Source: CAVTUU01 sp045804965 (GTDB lineage Bacteria; Chloroflexota; Chloroflexia; Thermomicrobiales; UBA6265). From it: DNA of 64,000 nt. A program made the position numbers and the translations under genes. Where the stretch lies: assembly GCA_045804965.1 (NCBI GenBank), contig JBJMMD010000051.1, positions 1 through 64,000 of the forward strand, read 5' to 3'. The notes under the pieces are model-generated. The model saw only the letters and a list, made by a program, of their open reading frames with translations. It ran no database searches and was not told the origin of the DNA. Positions 8,608-17,497 of this stretch are shown here, one piece after another (the stretch's first letter is position 1; each line of letters opens with the position of its first letter).

Positions 8608-10086
8608 CTAAAGACCCAGGTGGTTCAGAAAATCGCCGGGGGCTTGCTTGGTTCGCTCGATGAGCCTGTCAATCTCGGTTTTCGGACCTGACCGCTTCGG
8701 CTCGATTCCACCCTGCCAGACATAACCGTAAATCGTCCGCCCGTCTTGCATGACCTCGACCGGCCACCATTTTTCCCCCCCTACGGTTGTCGCCTCGCCG
8801 GTGATCAGGACCTCATCGCTGGTCTGAACGACTGTGAGTTCGCCAGCGTCCCGTCCAGGTTCAGCCCGCACGTTAAGATCCTCGACAGTCACGTCTGCCG
8901 TTTCTCCGGTTTTCAGCTCCGCCGACGCGCCCAAGACCGGCAAGGAACCTTGTTCAAACCACACGATCGCCGCGAGCATGACGTTTGCCACCGCGAGCGC
9001 GGCGACGAGACGCCAAAGGGTGCGCCGGAACTTTTTCGATCGGCGGGCGGCACGACCACCGGCGCGGTAGACGCTCTCTGCAGCCCGCCGGCTGATGCCT
9101 GCTCTCGGCACGGCAACCCGTTCGGGACTCCACACCGGCACGGTATCGATAATGGTGGCTGGTTCGGCGGCGGCGTGCTCAGCAATGACGGTCTGGTCAA
9201 AGCCGGCGCGGAACATTTCCGCGAACGTCTCGACATCGTGATAGCGATCTTCCGGCCGCTTTGCCAGTGCCCAGAGCACTGTGTCGTCGATCCAACTCGG
9301 AAGTCGCAAATCGGGCCGGACGACTGTCAGGGCATTGGGCATGTGCTCGAGATGGGCGCGGATGATCTCGCTTTTGATTTCTTTCTCACTCGTCGGTTCG
9401 AAGGGGGGTCTGCCGGTCAACAGCTCATACACCACGCACCCGAGCGCGTACACATCTGTCGTGGCGTCGACGGGCTCACCACAGGCTTGTTCAGGGGACA
9501 GATACGCGGCTGTGCCAAATGTAGAGCCGCCGATCGACTCCTGACGCTCGCCTGCCGATTGGGCTAAGCCAAAATCGATCAACTTGACTGTGCCATCCGA
9601 TGTCATCAGCAGGTTTTGCGGTTTGACGTCGAGGTGAACGAGGCCGTGCGCGTGGAGATGGGCGAGCGCGCTCGCAATCTGGTCGAGCACGGTCGAGGTT
9701 CTGGCCGGCCCGAGCGGCCCCTCGTCGCGGACAATCTCCTTCAGCGACCGGCCAGGAACATATTCGAGAATCGCCCATGGCCCGTCGGCGTCTTCAAAGA
9801 GATCGTAGACGCGGGCGACGTTGGAATGCTTGAGGAACGCCATTGTCCGCGCTTCGCGCCGAAACCGAGCGCGCGTCTCGGGATCGTGCCTGTACTCCAG
9901 CCGCAGCGTTTTCAGCGCCACCTCGCGACGGGTACGCAAATCACGTCCAAGGTAGACGAGCGCCATGCCACCTTGGCCAAGCAGTCGATCGAGATCGACC
10001 ACGTAATGGCCGGCCACGACTTGCTGTGTGTCATCCTCAGGAGGAGGAGCGTGATTCCCGGTCCTCTTGTTTGTGACCGAGACCAT
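8608..10086 (-). CDS. membrane Ser/Thr protein kinase with C-terminal SH3-like domain
   Basis: 492 residues. The Hanks-type kinase domain is complete: glycine loop GQGGMALVY near 38, VALK lysine at 59, catalytic HLDVKPQNLL near 151, DFG at 171 and APE-equivalent LSPEQ near 186. One membrane segment lies near 347-367. An extracytoplasmic bacterial SH3 domain follows at about 385-453 (VEDLNVRAEPGRDAGELT). The SH3b part probably senses the cell wall. GAGG precedes the ATG at 10086. All catalytic residues are present, in contrast to the kinase-like protein at 10949-13411. Confidence 0.9.
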   Translation of the reverse strand: MVSVTNKRTGNHAPPPEDDTQQVVAGHYVVDLDRLLGQGGMALVYLGRDLRTRREVALKTLRLEYRHDPETRARFRREARTMAFLKHSNVARVYDLFEDADGPWAILEYVPGRSLKEIVRDEGPLGPARTSTVLDQIASALAHLHAHGLVHLDVKPQNLLMTSDGTVKLIDFGLAQSAGERQESIGGSTFGTAAYLSPEQACGEPVDATTDVYALGCVVYELLTGRPPFEPTSEKEIKSEIIRAHLEHMPNALTVVRPDLRLPSWIDDTVLWALAKRPEDRYHDVETFAEMFRAGFDQTVIAEHAAAEPATIIDTVPVWSPERVAVPRAGISRRAAESVYRAGGRAARRSKKFRRTLWRLVAALAVANVMLAAIVWFEQGSLPVLGASAELKTGETADVTVEDLNVRAEPGRDAGELTVVQTSDEVLITGEATTVGGEKWWPVEVMQDGRTIYGYVWQGGIEPKRSGPKTEIDRLIERTKQAPGDFLNHLGL

Positions 10087-10295
10087 GATGAAGACCTCGT
10101 CGAAAAAAGTTGCCGATGCGAAGCGAAACGGTGAATCGCTTGACAGCTACTGTACCAAACGGGACTGAGGCGCGTCCGGTTGAGGACACAACTCGCACCA
10201 TAGTCATCGAACATGTTTCCATGAACGAACGAGAAGGAGCTTCGATATGCTTACCCCGAGATTCCAAACTTGATTGCAGGGGAGATTCTTCAACC

Positions 10296-10952
10296 ATGCC
10301 GAAATTTGAAACCGCGCTGTTCGATTTCGACGGCACGATTGCCGACACCCTGCCGCTCATTTACGCCGCATTCGACGCGGCGATCACTCCTTCCTTGGGC
10401 CGAAGGTTGAGCAACCGCGAAGTTCGCGCGCTGTTTGGCCCGCCCGACCACGACATCATTCGCTTATTGGTTCAAAATGAGCATCAAGAAATGGCAATCG
10501 CGACGTATGTCGACTTCTACGCGCGAGAACATCATCGACTGGCGAGCGCGTTTGTCGACATGGATACGTTGCTGCGCCAATGCCGCGCGCACGGAATCAA
10601 GGTCGGCGTTGTCACAGGAAAGAGCCGGATCACAGCGGAAATCAGCCTGCAGGAGATGGGTATATCCGATGCGTACGATGTCCTCGTCGCCGGCGACGAC
10701 ATCGAACAATCTAAACCCCACCCCGAAGGTATCCTCACCGCCCTCGACGCGCTCGGCAAAACCAACAGGGCTCCGGCAGTCTACATTGGGGACTCAGCCG
10801 CGGACGTCCTTGCCGGCCGCGCTGCCGGCATCAAAGCAATCGCCGTCACCTGGGGGAGTCCTGACCATGAGGAGCTTCGCGCGGCCCAGCCAGACGTTAC
10901 CTGCGACACAGTTGCGGAGTTGGCCGATGCGCTAGGAGTCGACTGGAACTAA
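10296..10952 (+). CDS. HAD-superfamily hydrolase (phosphoglycolate phosphatase/PpaX-like)
   Basis: 218 residues. HAD motif I is FDFDGTIADT at the N-terminus, motif II VVTGKS near 105, motif III lysine in SKPHPEG near 143, and motif IV IGDSAADVLAG near 165. The helical cap after motif I places it with phosphoglycolate or pyrophosphate phosphatase-like enzymes; the substrate is not certain. The ATG at 10296 has GGGGAG upstream at longer than usual spacing. The frame is open from 10110, but that upstream part has no HAD homology. Its stop overlaps the end of the convergent pseudokinase gene by four bases. Confidence 0.85.
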   Translation: MPKFETALFDFDGTIADTLPLIYAAFDAAITPSLGRRLSNREVRALFGPPDHDIIRLLVQNEHQEMAIATYVDFYAREHHRLASAFVDMDTLLRQCRAHGIKVGVVTGKSRITAEISLQEMGISDAYDVLVAGDDIEQSKPHPEGILTALDALGKTNRAPAVYIGDSAADVLAGRAAGIKAIAVTWGSPDHEELRAAQPDVTCDTVAELADALGVDWN

Positions 10953-13411
10953 GAGCGAGCCTTCGTTACCTTACGTTGTACGGACGATATGGCCCGCTGC
11001 ACGCGCGATTGTTCACTTGCCGACAAGGTCGAAAGGGTGCCATAGACATCGGGTAGAGCGGCCGCGACGATCGCCTTGTCCTCGTCCAATGCCAGCGCCT
11101 CGCGGATGCGATTTCGCTGGGCGTGCCGGCGAACGTCTTCTTCAAGTCGTTCGAAATCTAAGCCAGCTCCGAGATCCGGCGTTGCACCGCCGGCGGCTAC
11201 TCGGGCCGCGGGCAGCAGTCGCATCAAGCGTTGATAGTCCGGTGGCTCGGATGCCAAGGCGCGCCTGATCGCCGAAGCAAGACTGACGCGGTCGACCACG
11301 CCCCGAACGGTTGACCAGTCGATAATCTCGGGCAGCGGAGCTCCAACCGATTCAAGATCATCGAGCGCACTGAGAATCGAGGCATCCCCACCATCGCGAA
11401 TGGCGGACGCAAGTTGCTGAAGCGCTAGGTCACGGGATGTCAATCGTTCAATGCGAACGCGTTCAACTTCGCTCAAGCGCGTTTCCGCCCCTGGCGGAGT
11501 GTCCGCTAGAGCGGCCCGGAGCACCGGCGTATCGCGATTTCGCAGGGCGCTACGCACCGCTTGGAGCCATGACAACCGGCGGCGGGCAAGATCGATCCGC
11601 GCTCGTTGTTGCTGTGAAAGCGAATCTGGCAGCGCAAAGAGCTCACCGTCATATGCCGTATAAATTGCTGTATCGTCGTCACTTTCCAACGCCCGCAGTA
11701 GACGCGGCCAGGCCAAGGCACGGACGACAACGTGCATGTGCTGCTGCATCACCTCGCCGATACGTTCGAGCCTGCCCGAAATGGCCAAGGCGGCGAGCGC
11801 CTCACGATCGTCTTCCGCGATCGCCCTGTGGAGTTCCTGCCGGATTTTGATCCGCTCCCCGGCTGCTCTCGCGGCCTGACGATGGACAATGTCAACTGCA
11901 ATTCCGGCCGTTTCCGATCTCTTGGTCGCGGTCAGAAGCGCGTCATCATCCTCGCACTCGATCGCCTTCGCGAACTCCCCGCCGAGGGACTCGACCATGA
12001 GGGCATGGACCTCCATGGCATGCCGCGAGACAGCTGGATCTGACCGCACCTCCGGCCACAAATCGATAACCGTTGCCGCGTCGCGACGCGAAATCGCCGC
12101 TTGCAGGCGCTCAATCGACTCAGATCGGCGTTTGGCCGACTCGACTACAGATTTCAGCGGAGCGGCTGGTCGAAAATCGTCAAGCTGACCCTTTTCCCAA
12201 AGGTCGAGAACGGCTGCCGAGTCGCCCGTCACTGCCGCGTCGCGCGTCTCACGCAGTCTTCGCCGCCGCTCGATTTCTGCAATCCGAGCGCCGACCTCGC
12301 GGATGGCCTCTGGGTCGTGTTCTAAACCGCTCGCACGCCAAAACTGGCGCGCGGCTTCGTCGTCCCCGGCCAGGAGCAAACTGTTGAGACGAGTAAGCCG
12401 CCGCTGGCGCTCACGGGGATCGCTCGTCGGCCTCAAGCGCTTCGAGCGCTTGTCACGCGTCAGCGAGGCGACCATCTCGACGACTTCGAAGAGAGGAGGA
12501 ACCTCGTCGGCAGGCGTTCGCGTCGCTTCCCGCAAGACTCCAATCAACGCCCTGGTCTCGACGTCATCGTTGACACGTAGCGCGCCGAACAGTGGCGAGG
12601 CATCCGGTTCAGCCAGGTCTCTCGCTTTGAAGAGAAGACCGCCATTCGGCTCGGTGGGTGGATCGCCGTAGTCATTCCGCAGAGCCGGCCAATCGGCCAG
12701 GATGCGCAAGGAGGTGTAGACCACGAGCGCGGCGAAGCGGTCTCGCCGATCATCGGAGCGGGCATCGCCCGAAGGGTGACAATAAGCAGCGGCGGCCTCA
12801 TCTCGCCTGGCCGGGGGTGAACCAGACCAGGTGGCCGTGTCATAATCTACGAGCGCTATGCCCGCACCGGGCCGCACCACGGCATTATCAGAGGTCAAAT
12901 TGCCATGTACAAATCCTGCAGTAGAGATCGCCTCAAGCGCGGTTAGCCACGCCCCGGCCAACGCAGTCAGGTACGTGTGATCCCCTGCTCGGCAAGCTCG
13001 ATCAGTTGCGGCCAGAAGGGTTGGGCCCATTACCCACTCCATGGCAACGACAGGCAAGTGTTGGGATTTCAGTTCAGCGGCTGGCAAGGTCAAACCGTCG
13101 GTCAGGTAGCTTACATTCCCGACAATCGGAGTCGATGCCACCCCCCGCAAGCGTTTTATTAGGGGATCGTTGCCAAATGCTCGGTAGCGCTCGGCCAGCG
13201 CAGGATCAGGATCGTCGGATCGGCGGCAACGGAGAGCGAGTACGCCGCCGCTCGGCTGCCGGAGTTGGTACACGACGTTTTCGGTTCCGATCACTCGCCA
13301 CGGCGTGTTCGTTCCCGCGAGCGCGATCGCTCCGCCACCGAGACGATTGACGGCCGGCACAAGCCGTCCCGGGTGCAGCATGGCGTCATCGAGGGTTGAG
13401 AGATTCGGCAT
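10949..13411 (-). CDS. pseudokinase-like protein with long helical-repeat tail
   Basis: 820 residues. Residues about 35-300 look like a protein kinase fold, but the key residues are changed. The VAIK position reads LALRC, the HRD/HGD motif reads HGNLTSDN (169-176, catalytic Asp replaced by Asn), and DFG reads VDYD (188-191). The VDYD form and the later DRFAALVVYTSLR and SPLFGALR segments resemble a YegI-like kinase subfamily found in bacterial stress and conflict loci. Residues 310-820 are charged alpha-helical repeats of the kind AI..DD..ALAAL. It probably acts as a scaffold or sensor rather than an enzyme. It is divergent from the membrane pair at 13566-16607. I chose the ATG at 13411; an upstream in-frame start at 13597 would overlap the divergent gene. 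Confidence 0.75.
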   Translation of the reverse strand: MPNLSTLDDAMLHPGRLVPAVNRLGGGAIALAGTNTPWRVIGTENVVYQLRQPSGGVLALRCRRSDDPDPALAERYRAFGNDPLIKRLRGVASTPIVGNVSYLTDGLTLPAAELKSQHLPVVAMEWVMGPTLLAATDRACRAGDHTYLTALAGAWLTALEAISTAGFVHGNLTSDNAVVRPGAGIALVDYDTATWSGSPPARRDEAAAAYCHPSGDARSDDRRDRFAALVVYTSLRILADWPALRNDYGDPPTEPNGGLLFKARDLAEPDASPLFGALRVNDDVETRALIGVLREATRTPADEVPPLFEVVEMVASLTRDKRSKRLRPTSDPRERQRRLTRLNSLLLAGDDEAARQFWRASGLEHDPEAIREVGARIAEIERRRRLRETRDAAVTGDSAAVLDLWEKGQLDDFRPAAPLKSVVESAKRRSESIERLQAAISRRDAATVIDLWPEVRSDPAVSRHAMEVHALMVESLGGEFAKAIECEDDDALLTATKRSETAGIAVDIVHRQAARAAGERIKIRQELHRAIAEDDREALAALAISGRLERIGEVMQQHMHVVVRALAWPRLLRALESDDDTAIYTAYDGELFALPDSLSQQQRARIDLARRRLSWLQAVRSALRNRDTPVLRAALADTPPGAETRLSEVERVRIERLTSRDLALQQLASAIRDGGDASILSALDDLESVGAPLPEIIDWSTVRGVVDRVSLASAIRRALASEPPDYQRLMRLLPAARVAAGGATPDLGAGLDFERLEEDVRRHAQRNRIREALALDEDKAIVAAALPDVYGTLSTLSASEQSRVQRAISSVQRKVTKARS

Positions 13412-13565
13412 GGGGGAAAGGTCCCGTTTCGCGCTATCTAAACACCGGAACTGTACCGGATGCGTTATACCCAATGATAGAGTGACCTTCAGTACCGGCG
13501 ATTGTAGAAGAATCACGCGTCGCTGAAAGCAGCCCATTGGTCTCGTGGAAAGGCGGAGTCGCGCC

Positions 13566-15254
13566 GTGCAACTACGGAAACGAGCGCAAACCGGCACAAC
13601 CCCCTTTAGCTCGAAAACTCAGAGAGACGGATCAACCTCCGTCCTTCCTGTGCTTATGCGCGATGATTTGCCGGATTCATTTTCCAAGCCCACCGAATTG
13701 GCCGAGGGTATGTCCGGGATGGCGGCGTCGCTGAGCGAGGTCGATCCCAAGGCCGCCGAGCGATTGACCGACCTTTCCCAATCAATCGGCACTGAAGACG
13801 GCCGTCTCAAGTGGGCAGACGTCGACCTCCGGCGCGCGTTTAATACGGAGCGATTAGCACACAACTATGCCGTGCGCCGCGAAGGAGGTTTCGTCCCCCA
13901 GAGCGTCGATCGCGCGGACCGTGTTCGCCAGATGATGGTGCTGTTTCCAATCATCCTGACCTGGGCCGCCCTGGGCGAGGCGGTCATCAAGTACCGCCAA
14001 TTTATCGACGCTCACCCCGACCAATCCGATCAGCCGTTTTTGCTGCTCTGGCAGCGCGGATTTGGCGAACAAGGTGGCCTGCTGACGCCGTCCTTCTCGA
14101 CTGTTGCGCTCATCGATGCGTCGATCATATTCATCATAATCCTCCTCACCTTCTACGTTCATGGCCGGCGGGAGGCGCGTGAAGAAGCCATTGCCGCAAC
14201 AGCCAACGCGTTTCAAAACGAGCTTGACAACGAATTGGCCGAAGCAACTGTCGTATTAGCATCCAATCGCGGCAATCGGCCGGCGATGCTCGTCCAAAGC
14301 GTCGAACGACTAGCGGAACGCTTCGACGTCAACAGCCAGGAGCTCTTGACCAGGTTGCGGGTCGAGCACGACCGTCTTGAGTCGATCGCGGCTCGCCGCG
14401 AGAAGGAATTCAACGACTTCGGCGTGTTCGCCAGCGGGATGCGGGCTGGTGCCGAGGAAACGCATCGCTTACTCGTCGACCTGCGCCAACTCTCGACGGG
14501 CCTTCAAACCGCGCTCGAAGATTTGACCAGCGAGATCGGCATCGCCGGTGACCAGCAGCGAACGCTCCTCGGCGCCGTGTCCTCACTCGATCGTCTCGTT
14601 GCGTCTGGCATTCAAAGTGATCAGGCGGTCACTCGCCAATTGAGCGACGCAACTCGAGCTTTGGCCGAGGCGGCGGACAAAGCGCTCGCCGGCTCCGAAG
14701 CTGCCGCGCAAGCCGGTCGCGTCGCGACCGACGCCGTACGCGGCATCGCCGAACTCTCGTCCGGATTGGTAACTAGCCAAGTCCGGGTCGAGAGCGCTGT
14801 CGCCGCCGAAGCAGAAGCAAATTCTCGTCTCGCGGACTCGCTGCGCGGTAGCGCAGGCGGCGTATCGTCCGCAACGAAAGCACTCACCGAAATCTCGACC
14901 GGTCTCAATCAGCTTCGTGATGAGCTTGCCCGCATCGTCGAGCTAAGTTCGGATCAGTCTGGCACGTTATCCCGCTTGCTCACCGAGCAAAACACGATCG
15001 CGACAGGTCTCTCGCAAGTTGCGCGCGATCTCAGTGCAGTTGGGATCACGACATCGCAGCGACAACGTGAAGTCAACGAAGAAGTCGCTTCGCTCGTGCG
15101 CAGGCTCGACAATCTCACCACGGTGCTCGCGAAAGCATCCGGTGGCACCGATCATTTACATGGCGATCTAAATGCCCAGAGCGGAGATTCGTTCGGTCAA
15201 CCTGCAGAAGTCGCGAGTCGCCGGGATCGGTCGCTGTGGCCGCGACGCGAATAA
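13566..15254 (+). CDS. two-TM membrane protein with long coiled-coil tail, unknown function
   Basis: About 562 residues. After a hydrophilic N-terminal region come two membrane segments, near residues 124-143 (VLFPIILTWAALGEAVI) and 168-188 (VALIDASIIFIIILLTFYV), separated by a short loop with LLWQRGFG. The remaining 370 residues are Ala/Glu/Ser-rich and predicted coiled coil, like the tails of MotA/ZorA-type or chemoreceptor-like proteins. The canonical four-TM MotA fold is not visible, so I do not call it ZorA. GTG at 13566 has GGAG seven bases upstream; GTG at 13545 and ATG at 13656 are alternatives. The next gene follows after 54 bases. Confidence 0.7.
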   Translation: MQLRKRAQTGTTPFSSKTQRDGSTSVLPVLMRDDLPDSFSKPTELAEGMSGMAASLSEVDPKAAERLTDLSQSIGTEDGRLKWADVDLRRAFNTERLAHNYAVRREGGFVPQSVDRADRVRQMMVLFPIILTWAALGEAVIKYRQFIDAHPDQSDQPFLLLWQRGFGEQGGLLTPSFSTVALIDASIIFIIILLTFYVHGRREAREEAIAATANAFQNELDNELAEATVVLASNRGNRPAMLVQSVERLAERFDVNSQELLTRLRVEHDRLESIAARREKEFNDFGVFASGMRAGAEETHRLLVDLRQLSTGLQTALEDLTSEIGIAGDQQRTLLGAVSSLDRLVASGIQSDQAVTRQLSDATRALAEAADKALAGSEAAAQAGRVATDAVRGIAELSSGLVTSQVRVESAVAAEAEANSRLADSLRGSAGGVSSATKALTEISTGLNQLRDELARIVELSSDQSGTLSRLLTEQNTIATGLSQVARDLSAVGITTSQRQREVNEEVASLVRRLDNLTTVLAKASGGTDHLHGDLNAQSGDSFGQPAEVASRRDRSLWPRRE

Positions 15255-15308
15255 TCGATCAGACATAGCGCTCCATATGACCGAACTGCTCGATAACGAG
15301 GCGTTCCT

Positions 15309-16607
15309 GTGAGATCTCGAAACCGGACACAGCGCGACATGATCACGCTTGGAGGATGGCTGTTCGCCGACCTCCTTCTTGGACTCGCCATGGTCTTCTT
15401 GCTGGCGAACACGAGCGGCTCGCCTCCGCCTACGCCGACGCCAACCGCGACGCCGAACCTCCTGGCTACAAGCCAGGCGCAAAACTCCGCGCTCGCAACC
15501 CGAAGCGCGGCTGAATCCGCCGCCGCCGCCGCGACCGCGACTGCCCAAGCAGGGGCGCTCGGGTCCGCTCAAAAGACGGCTACCGCCGTGAGCGAGTCAG
15601 CAATCCAAACTCAAGAAGCAGCGCGACAAACCGCGGTGGCCCGCGCGACTGCCGATGCCTTCGCCGCCGCCCAGGCCACTGCCACCGCGGAGGCACTCGC
15701 CACACGAGCCGCTATGTCGGACGAGCAGCGAGCAACGGCAGATGCCCAAGCAACACAGCAAGCTCTCGAGGCCGAGGCTACAATCGCGGCCTTTGCAACC
15801 CTACAAGCTCAGAGCAACTCCGATATCGGCGAGGTGAACAGTCGGCTCGCAACTGCCGCCGCGCAGGCCACCGCCGATGCCCAGTCAGCGCAGGCGACAA
15901 TCGAAGCGATGGCGACTGAGCAGGCCTTGGTCGGCGCGATTGCAACGGAAAACGCCAAAAACGGTGCAAATGCCCTCGCTACCGCGAACGCGCAAGCCAC
16001 CGAAGTCGCCAAAATTGCCGCGATCGCGACCGAGAACGCGGAATCGGGCGCCAACGCGTTGGCGACCGCGCAAGCTCAAGCCGCCGCCGCTCAGGCAACA
16101 GTTGAAGCATTGCAGCAAAGCCAATCAGTGAGCGACGCCGCGATCGCGACGGCTCAAAACGAGGCCGCGCAGGTCCAGTCGACCATCGCGGCGTTGTCAA
16201 CTGCGCAGGTCTCGTCGGCCGCAACCGCGACAGTTCTCGCCCAGCAGGCCAAGAACAACTCAATTCAACAGCAGCCCGTCGAAGAAACAATCAATATCGA
16301 CGCGGACGGCATTCTTGCGGGCGATAAGGACGCCGAGGATGACGCGACGAGCAAGCTGCACAAGGTCCTTGACAAGTACAAAGGATGCCGTGTCGGTGTC
16401 ACATTTACCGTTGGTTGGCCGGGGGCAGGCAACGACATCAACGAAGGCGTGTCGCTCGCTGATGCGGTCAACGATCTCGTCCGCAGTGAGTTCCCAGATC
16501 TGTTCGGCAAATCCGCCTTCGATGGGATCGCAAACGTCAACGATCCGCGCGGCAGGGTTGACATCCGGATGTACTTCTTCACCGGTTGCGCCACGGCGCA
16601 GACATAA
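15309..16607 (+). CDS. MotB/ZorB-like membrane protein with Ala-rich stalk and OmpA-like C-terminus
   Basis: 432 residues. One N-terminal membrane helix (GGWLFADLLLGLAMVFLLA, 15-33) contains W17 and D21 in the arrangement of the proton-binding Asp of MotB, ExbD and ZorB. A Pro/Thr linker (PPPTPTPTATP) follows, then about 270 residues of Ala/Thr/Gln-rich helix with 11-residue-like periodicity and an internal 28-residue duplication. Residues about 318-425 form a globular domain with an OmpA-like outline (helix, VGVTFTV strand, then N-x-LADAVNDLV). It probably spans the wall as a stator or sensor subunit together with the preceding gene product. The start is GTG; the assignment rests on motif reading only. 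Confidence 0.65.
   Translation: MRSRNRTQRDMITLGGWLFADLLLGLAMVFLLANTSGSPPPTPTPTATPNLLATSQAQNSALATRSAAESAAAAATATAQAGALGSAQKTATAVSESAIQTQEAARQTAVARATADAFAAAQATATAEALATRAAMSDEQRATADAQATQQALEAEATIAAFATLQAQSNSDIGEVNSRLATAAAQATADAQSAQATIEAMATEQALVGAIATENAKNGANALATANAQATEVAKIAAIATENAESGANALATAQAQAAAAQATVEALQQSQSVSDAAIATAQNEAAQVQSTIAALSTAQVSSAATATVLAQQAKNNSIQQQPVEETINIDADGILAGDKDAEDDATSKLHKVLDKYKGCRVGVTFTVGWPGAGNDINEGVSLADAVNDLVRSEFPDLFGKSAFDGIANVNDPRGRVDIRMYFFTGCATAQT
15936..16103 (+). repeat. in-frame tandem duplication, 28 codons twice
   Basis: Two adjacent copies of 84 bases (15936-16019 and 16020-16103) encode AIATENAKNGANALATANAQ... and AIATENAESGANALATAQAQ..., sharing most residues. The DNA copies differ at many third positions, so the duplication is old and kept at protein level. 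It lengthens the helical stalk of the MotB-like protein. Confidence 0.8.
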
Positions 16608-16683
16608 GTCACCAACACTAGACCTCCAATTTAGAATGGCGAGGTGGAGAAGGTTCGTTGCCGTTCAACTCCACCGAGCCTGC

Positions 16684-17454
16684 ATGGTAGTGAGGAGTAT
16701 GGAGCATCACCCGCGCGAAACCATCATCACCACTTCTGATGCCGTGCAACTTTGGACCGCCTCCGCAGGTAATGGACGACTCACAGTGTTCATATCCAAC
16801 GGCGGGCCGGGGTGCTGCGACTACCTGGCCCCACTGGCCGACTTGCTTGCAGCTGATGATCGCCGCGTAGTTCGGTGGGAGCAGCGCGGCATCGGTCGCT
16901 CGGGTGGGAGCGCGGATGGACCGTTCACCCTTGGTCAGTGCGTTGCCGACATGGAGACAATCCGCGATCACTTTGGATGCGAGCAGTGGGTAGTCGCCGG
17001 TCACTCTTGGGGCGCAGATTTGTCGCTTATCTACGCGCTGACGCGCCCTGAACGCTGCGCTGGGATTCTGTGCGTCGCAGGCGGCCACCTCAACAACGAT
17101 CGCGAATGGCACGTTGATTATGAGCGAGCAACAAAAGAAGGGCGAGAGACGCAACTGGAATTTTCCTATCCACCAAATAAGTCAGCGAATCATCAACTCA
17201 ACGCTGTATACAAGCTATTTGTCCAATGTCCAACGTTGTTCCACCAAGTTGCGACGCTGGAAGTGCCGGCGTTGTTCCTGTACGGTGCAATGGATATTCG
17301 GCCATCCTGGGCAGTCGAGCAAGTTGCGACCCTCATGCCTCAAGCAAGGTACATAGTTCTCCACGAGGCCGACCATTACGTGTATCTGACTCATCCGAGT
17401 GAAGTACGTGCCTATTCCAACGAGTTCCTCGATTTTCTCAGTCAAATCGTTTGA
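16684..17454 (+). CDS. alpha/beta hydrolase, proline iminopeptidase-like (S33)
   Basis: About 256 residues. The oxyanion segment SNGGPGCCDY matches the HGGPG region of proline iminopeptidases. The nucleophile elbow is GHSWGAD, the acid is in LYGAMDIRP, and the histidine is in HEADHYVYL, giving a full Ser-Asp-His triad. It is shorter than classical proline iminopeptidases (about 300), so a general peptidase or esterase role is possible. The start is uncertain: ATG at 16636, 16684 or 16699. GAGGAG lies almost against the last. The gene follows the MotB-like gene by about 75 bases on the same strand and may or may not belong to that unit. Confidence 0.8.
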   Translation: MVVRSMEHHPRETIITTSDAVQLWTASAGNGRLTVFISNGGPGCCDYLAPLADLLAADDRRVVRWEQRGIGRSGGSADGPFTLGQCVADMETIRDHFGCEQWVVAGHSWGADLSLIYALTRPERCAGILCVAGGHLNNDREWHVDYERATKEGRETQLEFSYPPNKSANHQLNAVYKLFVQCPTLFHQVATLEVPALFLYGAMDIRPSWAVEQVATLMPQARYIVLHEADHYVYLTHPSEVRAYSNEFLDFLSQIV

Positions 17455-17497
17455 TCCACAGCACCTGGTACTTCTGTTAAAGCGTTGAAGGGCATGT

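Noticed and set aside
15936..16103. A short direct repeat that could be taken for a CRISPR-like array
   Set aside because: There are only two copies with no spacers, and they are in frame within a coding region with third-position differences.
13566..16607. A Zorya defence system
   Set aside because: The second gene resembles ZorB only in its membrane helix and outline. The first lacks a visible MotA-type four-helix core, and no zorC, zorD helicase or zorE nuclease is present.
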